The position numbers and the translations under genes were made by a program. From assembly GCF_036898095.1 (NCBI RefSeq), contig NC_090745.1, positions 85,562,217 through 85,626,216 of the forward strand: 64,000 bases of DNA. Reading direction: 5' to 3'. Below, one piece after another: positions 60,201-64,000 of this stretch. The notes under the pieces were generated by a model. The model was given only the letters and a program-made list of their open reading frames with translations. It was not told where the DNA came from and searched no databases. How positions within the stretch are numbered: the stretch's first letter is position 1; every line of letters begins with the position of its first letter. This stretch comes from Palaemon carinicauda. Its lineage: Eukaryota > Arthropoda > Malacostraca > Decapoda > Palaemonidae.

Positions 60201-63142
60201 AGGAGGGTGTGAGACAGTAGAATGCTCACAATTTGGATTTTGTGCCTCAGCAGTAGATGGCTCGAGCGTAAACAGATATGACATGAAGATCCGTTGATTG
60301 ACTACCATGTGGGGTGTTACTTATGATCAGATCACATGCACCCTCTTCAGAACCTGTGTGAGCACGTGGATGTTCTAAATCCAATGAATAGGTACAACAC
60401 AGATAGTGCACAAGTGAAAACAGGTTAGCAAGATTCAGACATATCTTCAATCTATTGTTGGACAGGTAATGTATGCACTAGTCTATTTACGGACCCGTAA
60501 CAGCTCAGGACACGTAACAAACCAGGGAGGCGGACAAACATACAGGCGTAGCCAGAATTATTAGTTATGTCCAGAACTCGGTTGGAGAACATTGATAGAC
60601 ATTCATAACGGATACCTCCTCCTTCCTATATACAAGGGAAGCATTTTCATTCCTTCGTCTCTGATCGGCAAAACTGGTATAAGTTTCAAATGTTCCCTTC
60701 CAGGAAGCAGATTTGCTTATGTGAAGTTTTAGGTCTCAGTATCTTTTAAAACAGACTTCCAATCGGAAGTAAGGAAGGGATGAAGGTAAACAGCATATCC
60801 AATGTCTGGTTACGGAAAGTAAGAAGAGTAATGCATAACCTGGTTTCCAGTAAGGATTATAGTCATCAACACTAATGATTTATTAGAACAGAGTTCTAAT
60901 TGTAAGATGGTCTATAGTCCTTGTCAGCAGAAAGATCACTTGCTCGCATATGCACGTCTTAAATGTGCATGCGTAACAGCATTATTGCCCAAAGAATTTG
61001 ACCATCAACTAGTTTTTGTTTTATTAAGATCTGAGCGCATGCACCTACAAAATCCAAACATACAAGAGCAGTGATCATACCTCTGTCAGTTTGCCTATCC
61101 GCCCGGGCTTGCTAACGTTCACGTAATGAGAAGCTGACAACTTTTATCTGACCGCATTGTATACAGGGCTTGCTATCATTCATAAATGTAATGAAAAGCT
61201 GACAATGTTTGTCTGGCCGCCTGGTGGACGGGGCTTGTTATCGTTCGTAAACATAAGCAGAGGCTAGTACTTTTCCCTTAGGACTAAAGGCTCGAAATAA
61301 TAACCTTTTAAGGTTATATATCACAAGCCCGTTGTGCTAGTACTCCGAAGAGCTCTCCATTTTGTTTGGCAACAAAGCCCAAGAAAGTAACCTTTCACAA
61401 ACTTTGGTGTTTAACAAGAACTCGTTATATTCACGGGCACACTGACACATGCGGCTGACTCAAGCCATCGGTAGTAAACCGTATTTGTGGCAATACCCCT
61501 CAGGATTTGTCTTACCAGGAGTTCATGCACCACAGGAGTTCGTTTCAGCATTGTATAGAATTTTAACAAACGCTCGTAGTTGTGTAAAACTTCTCAGGGA
61601 CGAGTTACCCATGAAGAAGTGAAGTCTCGTAGGAAGGGTTTGTTATCCCAAAATGCAAAGAAATAACACTTAGCAGGTTTGTATAGGCTTGCGAGCGAAT
61701 GTGGTGACAATCAGCGAACGTTGGCAAGTGTTCGCAAACGCTGGCGTTTGTCCGCAAAAGCTAGCAAGCACTTGTGAATGCCAGCAAGAATCAGTGAATG
61801 CCATCTGATACTAGTGAACATTGGCTAGTAAACGCTGGTGAGTATCCACAAAGCGCTGGCTAGCAGCTGCGAACGCCAGCGAGAATCAGTGAACTATAAT
61901 TAGAAAATGCTAGCACTGAATCTCCTTCATGGCTAAACCCAGTAGCGTACGCTACTATAGTGCTGACGAGGAAGGTTTCACAAACCTGCCATAGGTACTA
62001 AGGTCAGGCGAGGGTCTCGCACGAGGAGAAAATCTCGCAAACCATCGCCTCAGGTATTAGGGCGAGGCGAGGGTCTCACAAACCTAGTATGGGTACTCCG
62101 GCAAGGCAAGGGTCTCACACGATACAAGAGTCTCGCAAGAGGTGACGGTCTCGCAAACCCTCGCCTCAAGTACTAAGGCAAGACGAGGCGAGCAACCCGA
62201 GTTGCTTGCAGACCTTCGTCAGGCAGAAGGGTTCTAAAACTAAGGTCCTCTTAGTACTCCTACCCCCCAAAATGGGCGTGGTGAGTACCCTTATGCCATC
62301 CCCTTGGAGGGGAACACAAAAAGGCTGTGCTGGACTTGAAAACCTACTGCTTTTTCCTCGTTAGAGTTAGAAACTATGAGGCGCAGATCCTGAAGAGCTT
62401 GGCCTCACAAAGCTCTAAAAGTCTCATTGTTCCCAAAGGCATGATGTGGCAATAACCTCGGCAGCGGTGAAAAGGGATTGAAAGCAATAACATAACACTC
62501 ATTCGTCGACAAATCCAGGTTCCGCCAGAGGAATCACCCGAGGGGGAAACCACACAAATGAAGGTAGTCTCTCTCTCCCGCGCATGGGAAAGACGACCAA
62601 CCTCTGTGGCTGCTGTCTTCAATTCTCCCTGCAAGCAGGGAGATTCGTCAGTAGCTGGAGGACGAACTTTACTTCAGAAGGGAAAGTTGCTTAACACCTA
62701 GTGGAGGTTAACTTTCCCTCGAAAGAGAAAATTATCCAACACCTGGAGGCAAAGCTACAGGCACTCTCTGCTTCCTGTCAACAAGCTAAGATTCTGCCTC
62801 CTCAAGTTGAAGATCAACATCAAGTGTTGCCTATGAAATGTAGCCGAAGGTCGTTTCTGGGTTTACTCCAAAGCGGTTACCTGACAAATTACTCCAAGGA
62901 GTTCTAGTCAGCCACTGCTCAAGCGCGCCTGCTGAAGCAGAGCGAACATTGGCTGAGCAGCAGAGGTAGAGGCTAAAGACTTGTTGCTACCTTCCTTGCA
63001 CGGGAAACCTGTGAACCCCAAGGAAGGCAGCTCTAAAAGAAAGGGACTTTTTACTAGGCTTTAGGCCAGTTGCTTTTAACCATAAATTAGTTAAAATGGT
63101 TTGGCAGGAGAAAGACTACGTGTTTACCGAGCTGAAATAAAA
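57208..63142 (-). mobile_element. Highly decayed DIRS-like remnant (DIRS 3)
   Basis: Its 5' ITR lies at 63143-63328 in the same orientation as DIRS 2. An RT fragment, LQTPFKMETEHC, is readable on the minus strand at 57985-58060, matching IQTPFSMETADT of DIRS 2; GGWRLII-like sequence follows. 61640-62230 carries GC-rich repeats like the gag repeat of DIRS 2. No long open frame has a recognisable domain; frames at 59213-60450, 62374-62634 and 62701-62907 are unassigned. The 3' end cannot be found, and other repeats may be mixed in. Confidence 0.45.
61640..62230. repeat. Diverged repeats of CGAACG(C)-type and GGCGAGGGTCTCGCA-type words
   Basis: 61680-61900 has about ten imperfect units around TGTTCGCAAACGCTGGCG and GCGAACGCCAGCGAGAATCA. 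61980-62200 has four units with GGCGAGGGTCTC(G/A)CA and TCGCCTCA(A/G)GTACTAAGGC. Likely the repeat portion of a DIRS gag. Confidence 0.6.
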
Positions 63143-63328
63143 AGTGACGGTTAGTCGCTAGTGGTGGTGTGAGGTTAGGATTAACCTACCAACTCTCCCC
63201 CCCCCCCCCTCTTAAGTAGCGGTGGGTAGTTATACCCTGACAAAAAAAGCTTATCGGCTGGTTTCAGCTTCGCCGAAATAATACACCATAGTAAAGAGGA
63301 GGCTTGTATTTTGCGCAGGAACAAATCT
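63143..63328 (-). repeat. Left (5') ITR of DIRS 3
   Basis: Matches the left ITR of DIRS 2 in order: CTAGTGGTGGTGTGAGG, GGTGGGTAGTTATACCCTGA, TTTCAGCTTCGCCGAAATAA, AGGAACAAAT at the outer end near 63328. A C-run at 63200-63211 is an expansion. Confidence 0.7.
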
Positions 63329-63736
63329 TCATTTCAGTCATGACCGACAGTTGTGAGGGCTGTAAACCAAGTTCAACACCAAACCTTATTTTATGTAATA
63401 TTTCAGAAATAACATTTTTACGTAGATAGGGCGTTCTTCCAAGAGAAATTAAGGTGTCCTGAATCAGTTCACGTTCAAATTGATAATACTGGCATTATCA
63501 AGCCAAATATTTGCAAGCCTAAAACTAAAATGCTTGTACAAAGTAATTTGGGGCTCATCCAACCCCTGGTCATTCCGGTGCTATTACTAACCTTCATCCA
63601 GAGATATCAGATCAGACTCCAACTAATAAGGCAAGACAATATGGCATCCTACGTCAGCTTAATAATACTAAAACATATCATTGGTAATTATGGTACCTTA
63701 AATACTGACCCAGGAACAGAAAAAATTGAAATATGT

Positions 63737-64000
63737 CATTCGGAGATAATTTATAGTTTTCCCTAATACAAACTTGTACTGTAGTTATTTATGTGGATTA
63801 TCTTCAGTGAAACTGGACAGCAGCCATTAAACTAAAAGTGCAAGGTGGCAACCTTGCCTATCTACTTGGGGGTTTTGCTGGGGGTAACCAGCCGCCTTAT
63901 ATATACTCTTACAACTGTGACTACAGGTTTGTATTAGTTAGGGAAATATACAAATCATCTCCGAATTTGTCATTTGCTCCCATACTATCAAAAATCCGTT
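63737..64000 (-). mobile_element. 3' end of another DIRS element (DIRS 4), running out of the window
   Basis: Right ITR from 63737 (GTCATTCGGAGATAATTTAT) and an ICR at 63918-63990, where GGTTTGTATTAGTTAGGGAA to ATCTCCGAATTTGTCATT is the reverse complement of 63737-63790 and is followed by TTGCTCCCATACTA, the complement of a left end. The layout equals 49943-50295 of DIRS 2. The coding part lies beyond 64000. Confidence 0.7.

Overview
The window looks like nuclear DNA of a decapod crustacean, most likely a penaeid shrimp. About a tenth of it is (TA)n, (GA/CT)n, (AAT)n or (CA)n microsatellite, the introns are long and AT-rich, and the transposon mix (DIRS, RTE-like and I-type LINEs, a P element, tRNA-derived SINE) fits that group. 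No prokaryotic, organellar or CRISPR feature is seen. The species cannot be named from the sequence alone.

The main gene is on the + strand. Seventeen coding exons between 122 and 46642, about 2.19 kb or 730 codons, can be chained by AG/GT sites, and every exon-exon phase agrees. They encode an extracellular protein with two C-type-lectin-like domains (exons 1-4 and 5-7) and then seven sushi/CCP modules (exons 8-17). Both ends are missing: exon 1 starts inside the first lectin domain, and exon 17 ends at a good donor with no convincing downstream exon. The family is selectin-like in layout (lectin domain then sushi repeats). No signal peptide, membrane anchor or start codon lies in the window.

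The introns hold the transposons. 698-1195 and 17756-18233: minus-strand 3' ends of one RTE-like LINE. 1780-2385: a 32-bp minisatellite. 7262-14532: a DIRS-type tyrosine-recombinase retrotransposon with inverted terminal repeats and an internal complementary region, but without its reverse-transcriptase palm. 18301-19400 and 30743-34110: a truncated and a near full-length copy of a second RTE-like LINE. 22607-25323: a decayed P element. 28420-28620: a tRNA-derived SINE. 36219-42403: an I-type LINE with both reading frames open, bounded by 25-bp target-site duplications, antisense to the host gene.

From 49.9 kb to the end the sequence is a same-orientation cluster of DIRS elements: one nearly complete (49943-57207, gag, RT, RNase H and tyrosine recombinase all present but broken), one highly decayed (57.3-63.3 kb) and the 3' end of another (from 63737). 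No host exon was found there.

All calls come from reading the sequence and translations by eye; no alignment or database search was run. Family names of transposons are assigned from recognisable protein motifs and end structures.
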